From CAXNKH01 sp049296795 (GTDB lineage: Bacteria; Pseudomonadota; Gammaproteobacteria; Burkholderiales; Burkholderiaceae_C): a stretch of DNA of 48,323 bases. The stretch is from assembly GCA_049296795.1 (NCBI GenBank), contig JBAQTC010000056.1, positions 1 to 48,323 of the forward strand, given 5' to 3'. Below are positions 6,780-15,449 of this stretch, piece by piece. The notes beneath the pieces are model-generated. The model had not been told where the DNA came from, ran no database searches, and saw only the letters and a list, made by a program, of their open reading frames with translations. The translations under genes were made by a program, and so were the position numbers. Numbering within the stretch: the first letter of the stretch is position 1; each line of letters begins with the position of its first letter.

Positions 6780-8903
6780 CTATCCAGTGCCCGAATCTGC
6801 TTGCAATGACGGGCTGGCACCGCCCGGGTCATGGCCCGATGCGCCAAACAGCTGTTGCTTTAAGTGTGCGAGTTGATCGCGCACCAAGGCGGCTTTCTCA
6901 AATTCCAAGTTGCGGGCATGATCCAGCATGAGTTTTTCCAGCCGTTTAATTTCTCGCGCAATATCCTTCTCACTCATGACTTCCAAGCGTGCTCTTTGCA
7001 TCGCATCGCGCTCCAACCGCTCAGCTTCCTTGCCTGCCTTTTCACTGTAAACACCGTCTATCAGGTCTTTGATCTGCTTGACAATGCTGCGCGGCTCGAT
7101 GCCGTGGGCCAGGTTATGCGCTTCCTGCTTGAATCGCCGACGTTCGGTTTCCCCAATAGCTCGCGCCATGGAATCAGTGATCCGGTCGCCATACAAAATG
7201 GCTCGGCCCTGCAGATTCCGCGCGGCTCGACCTATTGTCTGGATCAAGGAGCGCTCCGAGCGTAAAAATCCCTCTTTGTCGGCATCCAGAATGGCCACCA
7301 GCGACACCTCGGGAATATCCAAGCCTTCGCGCAACAAATTGATTCCCACCAGCACATCAAAAGCGCCCAACCGCAAATCACGCAAAATCTCGACCCGCTC
7401 AACGGTATCAACATCGCTGTGCAAATAACGCACCTTGACCCCATTTTCAGCCAGGTAGTCGGTGAGTTGCTCGGCCATGCGCTTGGTCAAGGTCGTGATC
7501 AAAACCCGCTCCATGCGCTCGACCCGAATCCGGATTTCCTGCAACACATCATCGACTTGATTGGAAGCGGGTCGGACTTCAACCTGCGGATCAACCAGTC
7601 CGGTCGGTCGAACCAACTGCTCCACCACCTGACCGGCGTGCTGCATCTCCCAGTTGCCCGGCGTGGCGGAAACGAAGACCGCCTGGCGCATTCGGGACTC
7701 AAATTCTTCAAATTTAAGCGGGCGGTTGTCCAAGGCGCTGGGCAAGCGAAACCCATACTCGACCAAGGTTGACTTGCGGGAACGGTCACCGTTGTACATG
7801 CCGCCGAATTGGCCAATCAACACATGGCTTTCATCCAGAAACATCAACGCGTCTTTGGGCAGGTAATCGGTCAAAGTTGAAGGTGGCTGACCAGGCGCTG
7901 CACCACTCAAGTGCCGTGAATAGTTCTCGATTCCTTTGCAGTGGCCAACTTCGGTCAACATTTCTAGGTCGAACCGGGTTCGCTGCTCCAGGCGTTGCGC
8001 CTCGACCAATTTACCCATGGCCAGCAACTCCTTGACGCGAGTGGATAACTCGGTCTTGATGGTTTCGACCGCTGCCAATACTTTGTCTCTTGGCGTGACG
8101 TAATGGCTGCTGGGGTAAACCGTGAATCGCAACAATTTTTGTCGAATCCGGCCAGTTAATGGGTCGAACAAATGGAGCGACTCGATTTCGTCATCAAACA
8201 ACTCGATCCGGATCGCCATTTCGCTGTGCTCAGCCGGAAAAACATCAATCGTGTCACCCCGCACCCGGAATTTACCCCGTGAAAAATCATCCTCGTTGCG
8301 CTGGTATTGCATGCGCACCAATTGGGCAATCAAGTCGCGCTGACCTACTTTGTCGCCGCCCCTGAGCGTCATCACCATCTGATGGTAGGCCTCGGGCTGA
8401 CCAATGCCGTAGATCGCCGAAACAGTTGCCACAATCACCACGTCACGCCGCTCCAGGACACTTTTGGTGCAAGACAGGCGCATTTGCTCAATGTGTTCAT
8501 TGATGGCCGAGTCTTTTTCGATGAACAGGTCGCGCTGCGGCACATAGGCCTCGGGCTGGTAGTAATCGTAATAACTGACGAAATACTCCACCGCATTCTT
8601 GGGGAAAAACTCCCGGAACTCACTGTAGAGCTGCGCCGCCAACGTCTTGTTGGGGGCAAAAACAATCGCAGGCCGTCCCAGCTGGGCAATCACATTGGCC
8701 ATGGTGAAGGTCTTGCCCGACCCAGTCACACCGAGCAGGGTCTGAAACACCTCGCCGTCTTGAATTCCCTCAACCAGCTTTTGAATGGCCGCAGGTTGAT
8801 CGCCGGCTGGCGGATAAGGTTGGTACAAAGCAAATGGCGAGTCCGGATAACTCAGGAACTGGCCTGCAGCAGGCTCTGCAACAACACTGGATAAATCGGA
8901 CAT
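6780..8903 (-). CDS. uvrB: Excinuclease ABC subunit B
   Basis: Damage-verifying helicase-like subunit of nucleotide excision repair; it receives DNA from UvrA and positions UvrC. Walker A is GVTGSGKT at 58-65. The beta-hairpin that clamps the strand, containing YYDYYQPEAY, is at about 111-120. DESH marks motif II (MFLDESHVL), and the C-terminal UVR domain with FEKAALVRDQLAHLKQ binds UvrC. The 707 residues include short extra tails at both ends compared with E. coli (673). It follows the histidine kinase gene by 50 bases; I see no CTGT-N8-ACAG LexA box in that gap. Confidence 0.97.
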   Translation of the reverse strand: MSDLSSVVAEPAAGQFLSYPDSPFALYQPYPPAGDQPAAIQKLVEGIQDGEVFQTLLGVTGSGKTFTMANVIAQLGRPAIVFAPNKTLAAQLYSEFREFFPKNAVEYFVSYYDYYQPEAYVPQRDLFIEKDSAINEHIEQMRLSCTKSVLERRDVVIVATVSAIYGIGQPEAYHQMVMTLRGGDKVGQRDLIAQLVRMQYQRNEDDFSRGKFRVRGDTIDVFPAEHSEMAIRIELFDDEIESLHLFDPLTGRIRQKLLRFTVYPSSHYVTPRDKVLAAVETIKTELSTRVKELLAMGKLVEAQRLEQRTRFDLEMLTEVGHCKGIENYSRHLSGAAPGQPPSTLTDYLPKDALMFLDESHVLIGQFGGMYNGDRSRKSTLVEYGFRLPSALDNRPLKFEEFESRMRQAVFVSATPGNWEMQHAGQVVEQLVRPTGLVDPQVEVRPASNQVDDVLQEIRIRVERMERVLITTLTKRMAEQLTDYLAENGVKVRYLHSDVDTVERVEILRDLRLGAFDVLVGINLLREGLDIPEVSLVAILDADKEGFLRSERSLIQTIGRAARNLQGRAILYGDRITDSMARAIGETERRRFKQEAHNLAHGIEPRSIVKQIKDLIDGVYSEKAGKEAERLERDAMQRARLEVMSEKDIAREIKRLEKLMLDHARNLEFEKAALVRDQLAHLKQQLFGASGHDPGGASPSLQADSGTG

Positions 8904-8953
8904 GTCTTAGAACGTAAACCGAGCTTGATGCCGGCGCAAAGTTGCAACGGAAT

Positions 8954-10792
8954 TCAACGGCCCGGGCTGTCAGTGGAAACAGGAAGCCACAACAGTGCTG
9001 TAGTTCCAATTCCTATTTGACTTTGGAGTTCGATTTTGCCAGAGTGGCGTTCTGCGATTTCCTTGACCATATTCAAGCCCAAACCGGTTCCCGGGATATT
9101 GCCCGACTTGTCGGCCCGGTAAAAACGATCAAAAACCTGGGCCAACTGTTCTGGCGTCATTCCCAGTCCCGCGTCCCGCACTTCGATCACCGCATAGTGT
9201 TTGGTCTCGTGCTCCTGCAACCGGGCTGAGATCGTGACTGCCCCGCCCTGGGGTGAGTACTTAAAAGCATTCCCCAGCAGGTTGATCAAGGCCAACTGCA
9301 TTTTTCCCGGGTCAACCAGGACTGAAACCGGCACCAACTGCAAGATCTCGACCTGACGCTCATTCCCCTTGCGCATCATGGCTTTGACACTGTCTCCAAT
9401 CAGCTCAGCCAGCGGGTAGGAAACGATTTGAAGGTCAAGACCTTGGCCTGACTCAATGCGCGAAAGATCAAGCAGATCACTGACCATTTTGATCAAAATT
9501 TCCGACTGGCGATATATGGTTTGCAGCATGTCGTTTTGCCGCTCAGGTGCGTAATTGCGTTCCAGCAACAACTCGGTAAAGCCCAAAATACTGACCATCG
9601 GGGTTCGCAGTTCATGCGCGGCCGTCGCAATAAACTCACTTTTCATCCGATCGACTTCGACTTCTTTGGTTATGTCTCTAACGATGCAGACATATCGCAA
9701 CACATCGTCGTCGGCAACTTCGCCCAGGGAAACCTCAACCGGAAACTTGCTGCCATCCAGTCGGCGCCCGCTAAAGTCCTTCCTGACGATCCGAACCGGG
9801 ACCTCGCTCGAGCCACTGGCTTGCGCAAACAAAGCCTGCACGCTTTTGAGATCCAGATCCTGGATGAGGACCTCTAAGCCCTGCCCCTGCAACCCGAGGT
9901 CGATCGGCTGAGCGAAAATCCGGTAAGCCGCAGGATTGGCGGCAACCACCTGCGCCTGCACATCGAGACCGATGATGGCCTCAGCGGCGGTATTGACAAT
10001 AGCTTGGACCCGACCCAGCTCCTCAGCAATTCTGCGGCTCGTTTGGTTCAAGGTCTGGGCCAGTTGTTCGGCCTCCAGACTGGTGGATTGGAGCGTGATT
10101 TGACTCCCAATTTCTTCGGGCATCTTCGACGCAAATAAGGAAATGGCCCGGATCGGTCGCAAAGTCGCACTCACGATCAAATTCAGGCTGAGAAGCACCA
10201 GCGCAACCAGCACCAGCAAAGCCATCAAGGATTGGTACCACAAGCGCTCAAGTTCGGCACTGCGCTGCTGCAGACTGAATTGAACCCGCACCCAAGCAGG
10301 CTTGGGGGCACCAAAATTCACCGAAGCCCAGGCTTCATACACACCGTCCAGCACCCGGCCCGACAAACGGTTTTCGGTCATTGCGGATTCTTCCATTCGC
10401 GTGGGGCCAGCCACTTGCGATTTCAGCCCTTGCGCGGTCCGAAGCACCTCAACCAAGGACCGACCATCGGGCCGAAACACAGCCAGGTTAACAATCCCGG
10501 GCAGCAAAGCGACTTGCTGTAAATTAGATTCAATCGCTGCAATGTCGTTGAGAATAAAACCTTGCGTGTTATTGCTAGCCACCAGATCAGCTACTGATTC
10601 GGCCCAACGCTTGGCCGAGGCCATGGTCTCGCGCCCCAGTCTTTCGTAGGCCACCACACCGTTGAGCACAGCCAACACCACAATTACCAACGTAGCCGTC
10701 AGCAAAATACTGGTTTTAAGTCGATAGGGTCGACCCAGACGATGCCGTACATCATTCATCAACGCAGCAAACCTCATCAATCGCACCTTCAA
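8954..10792 (-). CDS. PAS-containing membrane sensor histidine kinase
   Basis: Two membrane helices (about 28-49 and 188-210) enclose a periplasmic domain of about 140 residues. They are followed by a HAMP-like linker, a PAS domain (about 262-375, with VRDITKEVEVDR at its end), a HisKA domain with phospho-accepting H393 in AAHELRTPMVSILGF, and an HATPase domain with N508 (LLGNAFKYSP), RDAGLGMT and GTGLGLNMV. The start overlaps the PhnD-like gene by four bases. With the upstream binding protein and receiver it forms a likely sensory unit in which the binding protein reports to the periplasmic domain. The ligand is unknown. Confidence 0.88.
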   Translation of the reverse strand: MKVRLMRFAALMNDVRHRLGRPYRLKTSILLTATLVIVVLAVLNGVVAYERLGRETMASAKRWAESVADLVASNNTQGFILNDIAAIESNLQQVALLPGIVNLAVFRPDGRSLVEVLRTAQGLKSQVAGPTRMEESAMTENRLSGRVLDGVYEAWASVNFGAPKPAWVRVQFSLQQRSAELERLWYQSLMALLVLVALVLLSLNLIVSATLRPIRAISLFASKMPEEIGSQITLQSTSLEAEQLAQTLNQTSRRIAEELGRVQAIVNTAAEAIIGLDVQAQVVAANPAAYRIFAQPIDLGLQGQGLEVLIQDLDLKSVQALFAQASGSSEVPVRIVRKDFSGRRLDGSKFPVEVSLGEVADDDVLRYVCIVRDITKEVEVDRMKSEFIATAAHELRTPMVSILGFTELLLERNYAPERQNDMLQTIYRQSEILIKMVSDLLDLSRIESGQGLDLQIVSYPLAELIGDSVKAMMRKGNERQVEILQLVPVSVLVDPGKMQLALINLLGNAFKYSPQGGAVTISARLQEHETKHYAVIEVRDAGLGMTPEQLAQVFDRFYRADKSGNIPGTGLGLNMVKEIAERHSGKIELQSQIGIGTTALLWLPVSTDSPGR

Positions 10793-11670
10793 TCTTTTTT
10801 CACAAAAGACTCAATTTTGAGTTGCTCCAGAGGCTCGTAATCCTGCTCATACCGAGCGCGCAGCGGATCAGGCATCAAAATGCCTTGCATCAGGGGTTTA
10901 CGCACCGGGTCCTTGGCCATGTCCAATAACAAATCACTGATTTTTTTCCGCACGTCGGCGCTGATACGCGGGTGAACTGCGATCGGATGCGGGGGCACTT
11001 CGGGCGTGCTGTAAATCACCCGTAATGCCTGGCGCACCTCGGGTGGTTCGCCTTCGAACGTGGTTTTAACAATGCCCGCCGCAGCCGAGTCGCCCGCCAA
11101 GACTTGACGAACGGCATTGCGATGCGTGAAGGCGTAATGGGGTTCATAGGTCAAGCGGTACTGGCGCTCCAAAATTGCCCGTACATACAAGCTGGCTGCA
11201 AAAGCATTGGGCGCGGGGAAGGAAATTCGCTGGCCCTTAAGCTGTTCAATGGTCTTGATCGGTCCTTCATTCTTAACCAACAACACCCCTTGCAAAGGAC
11301 GTTTGTCGCGCACCAGCGGTTCATAGCGATGGGCTCGCTTAGCCATCACCATATGGTAGGGGTTAAGGTAAACGATGTCGGCTTTGCCCTGCATAAATTC
11401 GGTTTCAAATTCTTCGATCGAGGGGTGAACCGTCAGCTCGCAAGCAATTCCGATTTGAGCCAGTGCTTGGACGATCGGCGACCAAGCTTTACTGAGTTCA
11501 ACGGGGGTCAACTGCGGAACAACGGCCAAGCGCAGGACTTTGGCTGGCTGATGGCTTGAAGCCGCTGCCCTGGTGGCAACTTGCGTGAGCAACGGCAAAG
11601 CCAGCACACTGGCCACGCCAACGCCAAGCCGGCGTCGTTGAATGGAAAATGGTGTTGCTGTGTTTTTCAT
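10789..11670 (-). CDS. PhnD-like periplasmic phosphate/phosphonate-type binding protein
   Basis: A 293-residue periplasmic binding protein of the PhnD/PtxB type. The N-terminus has arginines (QRRRLGVG) followed by a hydrophobic stretch and an alanine-rich cleavage region near residue 38, so export may use Tat or Sec. Family features are VYLNPYHMVMAKR near residue 100, LKGQRISFPAPNAFAASLYVRA near 150, and a C-terminal D/R-rich segment. No ABC permease or ATPase gene is nearby. It lies between a receiver gene and a sensor kinase gene with ATGA overlaps on both sides. I infer a sensory rather than transport role. The ligand cannot be told from sequence. Confidence 0.82.
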   Translation of the reverse strand: MKNTATPFSIQRRRLGVGVASVLALPLLTQVATRAAASSHQPAKVLRLAVVPQLTPVELSKAWSPIVQALAQIGIACELTVHPSIEEFETEFMQGKADIVYLNPYHMVMAKRAHRYEPLVRDKRPLQGVLLVKNEGPIKTIEQLKGQRISFPAPNAFAASLYVRAILERQYRLTYEPHYAFTHRNAVRQVLAGDSAAAGIVKTTFEGEPPEVRQALRVIYSTPEVPPHPIAVHPRISADVRKKISDLLLDMAKDPVRKPLMQGILMPDPLRARYEQDYEPLEQLKIESFVKKD

Positions 11671-12044
11671 GACGGCAGCACCAGTCTAGCTACCGTATCG
11701 AGCAACTCGCCGGGGCTGAAAGGCTTGACCAAATAAGCATCGCAACCCGCTTGCCGGCCTCGCTCCAAGTCGGCTTGCTGAGTTCTTGCAGTCAACACAA
11801 TGACTTTTGTCGTCGCCGCCAACTCAGGATCCATCTTGATTTTTTCACACAACTGATAGCCGTCTAGACCGCCAGGCATCATCACATCGAGCAAGGCCAA
11901 GGCCGGCTGTAGCTTCTGAATCAAAGACCAAGCGGCATCACCTCGGTCAGCTTCATGCAACTCAAAATCCTCCAACTCCAGCGTCATTCGAATCAGTTTG
12001 CGTATATCGGCTTGATCCTCAACGATCACCACCTTGGGTTTCAT
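11667..12044 (-). CDS. Single-domain response regulator (CheY-like receiver)
   Basis: Receiver domain only, 125 residues, with no DNA-binding or enzymatic output domain. D10 (VIVEDQ), phospho-acceptor D53 (LLDVMMPGG), T85 and K107 (LVKPFS) are all present. The start is the ATG preceded by AGGAGTTACTC; the longer in-frame extension upstream lacks a ribosome site. It is first in a three-gene operon with the PhnD-like protein and kinase. It must act through a protein partner or a phosphorelay that is not encoded here. Confidence 0.88.
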   Translation of the reverse strand: MKPKVVIVEDQADIRKLIRMTLELEDFELHEADRGDAAWSLIQKLQPALALLDVMMPGGLDGYQLCEKIKMDPELAATTKVIVLTARTQQADLERGRQAGCDAYLVKPFSPGELLDTVARLVLPS

Positions 12045-12167
12045 GAGTAACTCCTGATGCAGGGGTCTAAATCGACCCTGGTTTTCAGAGCCGGTAAAAT
12101 CCACATCCAACTGGAAGAATACGTCATTCCGGCCTACTTTGACCAGTAGCCCCCATTTGATTTTTTT

Positions 12168-12177
12168 GTGCGCGCAC
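12168..12177. promoter_or_regulatory. Perfect palindrome in the divergent promoter region
   Basis: GTGCGCGCAC is a 10-base perfect palindrome next to a run of seven T residues. It lies between the divergently transcribed receiver gene and aminotransferase gene. It could be an operator; nothing identifies the protein that would bind. Confidence 0.25.
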
Positions 12178-12235
12178 TTCTTTGCGCAATGAGCCTGACT
12201 TTTCTTTAACCCGTCCTCCTTTAAAAGGTTCCGTC

Positions 12236-13432
12236 ATGTCTTTGTTTTCCGCCGTCGAAATGGCCCCGCGTGATCCCATCCTGGGTCTGATTGAGCAATT
12301 CAACGCCGACAGCAACCCCAACAAGGTCAATCTGGGTGTCGGTGTTTATTTCGACGATTCAGGCAAATTACCGTTGTTGCAATGTGTTCAAGCTGCTGAA
12401 AAATCCATGATGGCCAAACCCTCGGCTCGCGCTTACCTGCCCATCGATGGCATCGCCGCTTACGATGCAGCCGTCAAGAATCTGGTATTCGGCGCTGACA
12501 GCGAGCCGGTTCAAAATGGCCGCATCGCAACTGTCCAGGGCATTGGTGGAACCGGTGGGCTGAAAATTGGCGCTGATTTCCTCAAACGTCTTGCGCCTCA
12601 GGCCAAGATCATGATTTCTGACCCGAGCTGGGAAAATCACCGTGGTCTGTTTAGCAATGCTGGCTTCACAGTGCAGAGCTACCGTTATTACGATGCAACC
12701 CAGCGTGGCATTGATTTTGACGGCATGCTAGCTGATCTCAAGGCTGCCGTGCAGGGAACGATCATCCTGCTGCACGCCTGCTGCCATAACCCCACCGGCT
12801 ACGACCTGAACCCTAGCCAATGGGATCAAGTCATTGAAGTGGTCAAAGCGGGCAAGCTGATCGCCTTTTTGGACATGGCTTACCAGGGATTTGGCCAAGG
12901 TATCGCTGAAGATGGTGCTGTCATTGGCAAATTTGTCGCCTCCGGCATCGACTTCTTTGTCTCCACCTCATTTAGCAAAAGCTTCAGCCTGTACGGCGAG
13001 CGCGTCGGCGCATTGAGCGTGCTGTGCAAAAACAAGGAAGAAACCAACCGGGTACTGAGCCAACTCAAACTCGTGATTCGAACCAACTACAGCAACCCGC
13101 CGATTCATGGCGGAGCGGTGGTAACCGCTGTTCTTTCCAACCCAGAATTGCGCGCTTTGTGGGAACAAGAACTCGGCGAGATGCGGGTGCGTATCAAACT
13201 GATGCGCAGCAAAATGGTTGAGGGTCTAAAAACCGCCGGCGTCAAGCAGGACATGGGATTTATCACCAGCCAGGTTGGTATGTTCAGTTACTCGGGACTC
13301 TCAAAAGACCAGATGGTGCGCCTGCGCAATGAATTTTCGGTGTACGGCACCGACACCGGTCGGATGTGCGTGGCTGCGCTGAACAGTCACAACATCGACT
13401 ATGTTTGCGCCTCGATTGCCAAAGTCATGTGA
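12236..13432 (+). CDS. tyrB: Aromatic/aspartate amino acid aminotransferase (class I)
   Basis: PLP-dependent transaminase of the AspC/TyrB subfamily, which exchanges amino groups between aspartate or aromatic amino acids and 2-oxoglutarate. K248 in STSFSKSFSLYGERVG binds PLP; N185 (HNPTG) and R256 belong to the cofactor site. GVGVYFDDSGKLPLL at the N-terminus is typical of this subfamily. The length is 398 residues from the ATG at 12236, the usual size; the in-frame ATG at 12182 would add an unrelated tail. Substrate preference between AspC and TyrB cannot be settled here. It is divergent from the receiver/PhnD/kinase operon. Confidence 0.9.
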   Translation: MSLFSAVEMAPRDPILGLIEQFNADSNPNKVNLGVGVYFDDSGKLPLLQCVQAAEKSMMAKPSARAYLPIDGIAAYDAAVKNLVFGADSEPVQNGRIATVQGIGGTGGLKIGADFLKRLAPQAKIMISDPSWENHRGLFSNAGFTVQSYRYYDATQRGIDFDGMLADLKAAVQGTIILLHACCHNPTGYDLNPSQWDQVIEVVKAGKLIAFLDMAYQGFGQGIAEDGAVIGKFVASGIDFFVSTSFSKSFSLYGERVGALSVLCKNKEETNRVLSQLKLVIRTNYSNPPIHGGAVVTAVLSNPELRALWEQELGEMRVRIKLMRSKMVEGLKTAGVKQDMGFITSQVGMFSYSGLSKDQMVRLRNEFSVYGTDTGRMCVAALNSHNIDYVCASIAKVM

Positions 13433-13451
13433 ACTCGCCCCTTGATCCGGT

Positions 13452-13742
13452 TCAACCGCCGGGATCAGCTCGGCGCAGGTCGCGCAACATAAAAAGATAA
13501 AGCCCCTCGACTTTTTCCCTGGCCCATGGGGTTTTTCTCAGGAACTTCAGACTCGAGGCAATGCTGGGGTCGCTGGTAAAACAGCGCACTGCAATGCGTT
13601 GACCTAACTCGGTCCAACCGTAATGCTCGACCAACTCGGTCAATAGGGTCTCCAGCGTTAGTCCGTGCAAGGGGTTGCGGGGTTGGGCAACAGGTGTTTG
13701 AGTTTTTGTCACCCCTGCATTTTGCCAAATGCCAATTGTCAT
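13452..13742 (-). CDS. VF530-family small DNA-binding-like protein (DUF2132)
   Basis: A 96-residue protein matching the VF530 family, recognised from NPLHGLTLETLLTELVEHYG followed by CFTSDPSIASSLKFLRKT and PWAREKVEGLY. The family was defined from a Vibrio structure, and a nucleic-acid-related role has been suggested without proof. The first 22 residues precede the conserved domain, so a GTG 10 codons in could be the true start. It is convergent with the aminotransferase and divergent from the permease. Confidence 0.82.
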   Translation of the reverse strand: MTIGIWQNAGVTKTQTPVAQPRNPLHGLTLETLLTELVEHYGWTELGQRIAVRCFTSDPSIASSLKFLRKTPWAREKVEGLYLFMLRDLRRADPGG

Positions 13743-13769
13743 CAGGATTGCGCCGTTTACATTTCAGTC

Positions 13770-14525
13770 ATGCCGGATTTACAGACGCTACTTTTCGCCG
13801 AGCCCGTGATGGTCCTCGCCTACTCGGTGTTTGGTATGGTGGGCTTTGGCTCCACCTTGGTGGGCGCACCCATCTTGGCCCACCTGTTGCCGCTGACGAC
13901 GGTGGTCCCCGCGCTGGCTTTGTCAGACATGCTGGCCTCCTGGACCAATGGCTGGCGGCTGAGCCAACACGTAGCACGCTCCGAACTCTATCGGCTGCTC
14001 CCCGCCTTGGCGCTGGGCAGTGGCCTGGGTGCTTGGTTGTTGTTCACCCTGCCGTTACCGATGCTGATGCCACTGCTGGGCGGCTTTGTTCTGCTCTTTG
14101 CACTCAATGGCCTGCGGCCACAACAGCGCAAGCAATCCCAATCCTTATTGCCCCTGCGTTGGGCCTGGTTCTTTGGCAGTGTGGGTGGCATTTTCAGCGC
14201 TATGTTTGGCGCCGGTGGTTGGGTCTACGCGGCTTATCTGACGCGCAGACTGCACGATCTGCAGCAAATTCGCGCCACTCAATCGGCCGTCTTAATGTTC
14301 AGCTCAGCGATCCGGGTCGGTTTGTTCCTGGCGGCAGGAAGCTTGCTGGAGCCAGACTTGCTGTTGCTGGTACTGGCCTTGTTACCCGGAATTGCTTTGG
14401 GCCTTTACCTGGGTCACCGCATCAGCCTCAAGCTGGATAGACGCCGTTTCATGTTGACGTTCCACATCTTGTTGTTGCTCACAGGCTCCAGCCTACTGCT
14501 GCGATCCTTGCTACCTGCACTTTGA
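13770..14525 (+). CDS. TauE/SafE-type membrane permease
   Basis: A 251-residue membrane protein of the sulfite/organosulfonate exporter superfamily. About seven to eight hydrophobic helices are visible. The family-like repeats VFGMVGFGSTLVGAPIL near residue 20 and GGIFSAMFGAGGWVYAAYL near residue 140 mark the two homologous halves. I start at MPDLQTLL, because the longer in-frame extension runs through the opposite VF530 start. The substrate is unknown; the family moves sulfite, sulfoacetate or related anions. It ends next to the stop of the convergent dioxygenase gene. Confidence 0.85.
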   Translation: MPDLQTLLFAEPVMVLAYSVFGMVGFGSTLVGAPILAHLLPLTTVVPALALSDMLASWTNGWRLSQHVARSELYRLLPALALGSGLGAWLLFTLPLPMLMPLLGGFVLLFALNGLRPQQRKQSQSLLPLRWAWFFGSVGGIFSAMFGAGGWVYAAYLTRRLHDLQQIRATQSAVLMFSSAIRVGLFLAAGSLLEPDLLLLVLALLPGIALGLYLGHRISLKLDRRRFMLTFHILLLLTGSSLLLRSLLPAL

Positions 14526-15359
14526 TCAACCCCAAACCACCGAACGCATCGAAGTCGAAGCAGCCTGAAAACTGTCATTGAAAAACTGCACTGTCTCGCC
14601 AGACTCGACAGCGCCTGCGGCATAAAGCAAGGGCAAAAAATGCTCCCAGGTCGGGTGCGCCAGATCGGCCAACTGGCCGTGTTGTCGAAAGTTCTGTAAG
14701 GCGTCGAGTCGACCCTCGCTGATGTGCTGGGCCATGATCTGATCGAACTCCCTGGTCCAATCAAAAGCTTGGCTATTCGGGGCGCTGCGTTGCATCAGTC
14801 GCAAGTTATGAACAAAATTGCCACTGGCCACGATCAAAACGCCTTGCTCGCGCAGCGGTCGCAACTGCTTGGCCAAGGCGTAATGAACAGCCGGATCTTG
14901 CTGATAGTCCATGCTCAATTGAATGACCGCAATATCGGCTTGCGGGAACATGGGCTTAAGCACACCCCAGCAACCATGATCAAAACCCCAATCCTGCTGA
15001 TCCAAGCCCAGCGCCTCTCCATTGGGCTGGCGTATCAGTTCACTCAAAACCTGTGCCAACTGGGGTGATCCAGGTGCGGGGTATTGTTGATCAAACAGCT
15101 CCTGTGGAAAACCGCCAAAGTCGTGGATCGTTTGCGGCTGCTGCATCGCGGTTAACCACCAACCCTGGGTCAACCAGTGCGCTGAAATACACAAAATCAG
15201 TTGGGGTCGAGGTCGGCTTGTTCCAAACTCCATCCCGAGCTTTTGCCAACCACGCCGAAACTCGTTGTCGCCAAGCGTCGTCATTGGGCTACCATGCCCT
15301 AGAAACAGCACGGGCAAGCGCTCGCTGGGTTGCAGAGTCCCTATATCCTTGTTAGCCAT
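14526..15359 (-). CDS. DODA-type extradiol aromatic ring-opening dioxygenase (YgiD-like)
   Basis: Class III (LigB-superfamily) non-haem dioxygenase of 277 residues. Likely metal ligands are the histidines in LFLGHGSPMTT (near residue 22), ISAHWLT (near 60) and GFDHGCWGVLKPMFP (near 130); another conserved segment is VASGNFVHNLR. The E. coli relative YgiD opens the ring of L-DOPA, and plant homologues make betalamic acid. The physiological substrate in most bacteria is unknown. The gene is alone on its strand here and divergent from the RnfB-like ferredoxin gene. Confidence 0.88.
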   Translation of the reverse strand: MANKDIGTLQPSERLPVLFLGHGSPMTTLGDNEFRRGWQKLGMEFGTSRPRPQLILCISAHWLTQGWWLTAMQQPQTIHDFGGFPQELFDQQYPAPGSPQLAQVLSELIRQPNGEALGLDQQDWGFDHGCWGVLKPMFPQADIAVIQLSMDYQQDPAVHYALAKQLRPLREQGVLIVASGNFVHNLRLMQRSAPNSQAFDWTREFDQIMAQHISEGRLDALQNFRQHGQLADLAHPTWEHFLPLLYAAGAVESGETVQFFNDSFQAASTSMRSVVWG

Positions 15360-15449
15360 CCTCTGTTTTCCTTCCTGCTACATTTGTTCCGTCTGATTGC
15401 ACAGCATTAGGTTTCACCAAACCGTGTTGCTCTGAGTTCTCCCCTACCC

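Noticed and set aside
8904..8953. A possible LexA box upstream of uvrB
   Set aside because: uvrB is SOS-controlled in several bacteria, but no CTGT-N8-ACAG or close variant appears in this gap or just upstream.
13433..13470. A hairpin at the end of the aminotransferase gene as a terminator
   Set aside because: TGATCC and GGGATCA can pair, but no T tract follows on either strand and part lies within the VF530 coding region.
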